Shown: piece after piece, positions 62,814-64,000 of the stretch | Layout: each line of letters begins with the position of its first letter | Numbering within the stretch: the first letter of the stretch is position 1 | Assembly (NCBI RefSeq): GCF_041435215.1 | Contig: NZ_CP108394.1 | Coordinates: forward strand, 8,804,001 to 8,868,000 | DNA length: 64,000 bases | From: Streptomyces sp. NBC_01314 | GTDB lineage: Bacteria; Actinomycetota; Actinomycetes; Streptomycetales; Streptomycetaceae | Reading direction: 5' to 3' | Notes under the pieces: model-generated | Databases searched by the model: none | What the model was told of the DNA's origin: nothing | What the model saw: the letters and a program-made list of their open reading frames with translations, nothing else | Made by a program: the position numbers and the translations under genes

Positions 62814-63620
62814 ATGAGACGTTCCCGACTTACGGCATACATGACCTCACTCCTCCTCGCCGTCGGCGTCGCCCTCACCGGGGCCGCGACGGCGCAGGCG
62901 TCCCAACAGGCCGCCGCCACCGGCTATGTGGCGCTCGGCGACTCCTACTCCTCGGGCGTCGGCGCGGGCAGCTACATCTCCTCCAGCGGCGACTGCAAGC
63001 GCAGCACGAAGGCCTACCCGTACCTCTGGGCGGCCGCCAACTCACCCTCGTCCTTCAACTTCACGGCTTGCTCGGGCGCCCGAACGGGTGATGTTCTGGC
63101 GAGTCAGATGGGACCGCTCGGCGCGGGCACGGGGCTCGTCTCCGTCAGCGTCGGCGGCAACGACGCCGGCTTCGCCGACGTCATGACCACCTGCGTGCTC
63201 CAGTCCGACAGCAACTGCCTCTCGCGCATCAACACGGCGAAGGCGTACGTCGACTCGACGCTCCCCGGCCAGCTCGACAAGGTCTACTCGGCGATCAGCG
63301 CGAAGGCACCGGCCGCCCATGTGGTGGTGCTCGGCTATCCCCGCTTCTACCGGCTGGGGGGCACCTGCCCCGGCCTCTCCCAGGCCAAGCGGTCCGCCAT
63401 CAACAACGCGGCCGACTACCTGAACACCGCGATCGCCAAACGCGCCGCCGACCACGGCTTCACGTTCGGCGACGTCCGCTCCGCGTTCACCGGGCACGAA
63501 CTGTGCTCGGGCAGCGCGTGGCTGCACGGCCTCAGCCTGCTGAACGTGGGTGAGTCGTACCACCCGAAGGCCGCGGGGCAGTCGGGCGGTTATCTGCCGG
63601 TGTTCAGGAACGTGGCCTGA
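62814..63620 (+). CDS. Secreted SGNH-hydrolase family lipase/esterase
   Basis: A 268-residue GDSL/SGNH hydrolase. A signal peptide ends near QASQQ (about residue 30). The four conserved blocks are seen: GDSYSSG (Ser44), Gly in CSGARTG, GGND (Asn116) and DxxH-type SYHPKAAG (His about 253). Six Cys suggest three disulfides. It resembles the Streptomyces coelicolor extracellular lipase of this fold, which hydrolyses short- to medium-chain esters. GGGAGG precedes the ATG. Confidence 0.93.
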   Translation: MRRSRLTAYMTSLLLAVGVALTGAATAQASQQAAATGYVALGDSYSSGVGAGSYISSSGDCKRSTKAYPYLWAAANSPSSFNFTACSGARTGDVLASQMGPLGAGTGLVSVSVGGNDAGFADVMTTCVLQSDSNCLSRINTAKAYVDSTLPGQLDKVYSAISAKAPAAHVVVLGYPRFYRLGGTCPGLSQAKRSAINNAADYLNTAIAKRAADHGFTFGDVRSAFTGHELCSGSAWLHGLSLLNVGESYHPKAAGQSGGYLPVFRNVA

Positions 63621-64000
63621 CGGCCCCGTTCAGGGCTGCCTCGTCGAGGGCTCCGGCCTCGTCGTCGTAGTCGGATTCGGAGTCGCTGTATTCGTCAGGG
63701 TTCTCCGAGTCGTCGGAGGGGGAGGTCCCGCCCGTGGTCGGGGCCTCCGTCTCGCACGTCACCGAGAACGCGACGGCGTTGGACGTGACTTTCACCGGGC
63801 CGCGGACCTCGACGCTGATCTCGTCCGCGTGGCTCCCGTTCGTCGAGACGACGACCTGGTCCTGCTTGGTCCTGTCGTCGCCGGACGCGAACGACAGGGT
63901 CTTCCAGCCGGTGTCATCGACCTCGCCGTTCTTCGCCACCCAGCGGTAGTCGACGTCCACGGGGACGCTGCCCACGGTGAACGTCGCGGTGAAGGTGGGC
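63604..64000 (-). CDS. C-terminal part of an unidentified protein (5' end outside window)
   Basis: The reverse-strand frame stays open to the window's right edge, so the gene's start is outside. What is visible is a beta-rich segment (VDVDYRWVAKNGEVDD, KTLSFASGDDRTKQDQ, EISVEVRGPVKV, AVAFSVTCE) resembling an Ig-like extracytoplasmic domain, followed by an acidic Ser/Asp/Glu tail. It overlaps the SGNH lipase end by 17 bases. I cannot name it; a C-terminal domain of a Ser/Thr kinase or a secreted protein are options. Confidence 0.65.
   Translation of the reverse strand, partial: PTFTATFTVGSVPVDVDYRWVAKNGEVDDTGWKTLSFASGDDRTKQDQVVVSTNGSHADEISVEVRGPVKVTSNAVAFSVTCETEAPTTGGTSPSDDSENPDEYSDSESDYDDEAGALDEAALNGAVRPRS

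Overview
The window looks like chromosomal DNA of a Streptomyces species or close relative. GC content is very high, third codon positions are almost always G or C, GTG and TTG starts are common, and there are many secreted enzymes with twin signal/pro regions. Lineage-typical genes include an SflA-type SepF paralogue, the pyrG-ald-ParA-scpAB-rluB-aroH-tyrA-cmk-der block, streptogrisin proteases and an Rpf-like LysM protein. No rRNA, tRNA, CRISPR array or prophage was seen.

Layout. 1-20.2 kb is a mostly forward housekeeping block: the end of pyrG, a Nudix ADP-ribose hydrolase, a TPR/NTPase protein, alanine dehydrogenase, a ParA-type ATPase with scpA, scpB and rluB (chromosome organisation plus ribosome maturation), then aroH-tyrA and cmk-acyltransferase-der. 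Set into it is a NrtR-like Nudix regulator, an ADP-ribosylglycohydrolase and two pol-beta nucleotidyltransferases, and a small Rieske/membrane redox operon on the reverse strand. 20-29.3 kb has two conserved unknown proteins, an Rpf-like cell-wall hydrolase and a branched-chain amino acid type ABC system in which LivH, LivM and LivG are one polypeptide, with LivF, a small membrane protein and a substrate-binding lipoprotein. 29.4-42.8 kb has a glycosyltransferase pair, a WYL regulator, an orphan cytochrome oxidase subunit I, a PAP2 phosphatase, a GT-C mannosyltransferase, an MFS exporter, an acyl-CoA dehydrogenase, sflA and a DUF5685 protein with a cysteine-rich tail.

42.8-64 kb is more accessory. 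It has a FAD/NAD(P) protein with a YEG repeat, a flavin monooxygenase-like gene, two streptogrisin-type proteases flanking a decayed SPFH/band-7 gene, a TnpB element sitting among relics of a MarR regulator and a membrane exporter, a secreted lipase, an AA10 polysaccharide monooxygenase with a sortase-type anchor and a frameshifted signal peptide, acetyltransferases, a methyltransferase behind tandem PafBC-like promoter boxes, a GntR regulator, an AAA ATPase, a subtilisin and an SGNH lipase.

The best leads are: (i) the NrtR/ADP-ribosylglycohydrolase/COG3541 nucleotidyltransferase module with stacked palindromes at its promoter; (ii) the TnpB locus with possible right-end omegaRNA hairpins and a divergent HTH gene; (iii) the single-chain LivH-LivM-LivG transporter with atypical ATPase motifs; (iv) a 23-residue cysteine-ended leader-type peptide followed by a terminator; (v) several freshly broken genes. 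Functional names rest on motif recognition by eye; no database search was run.
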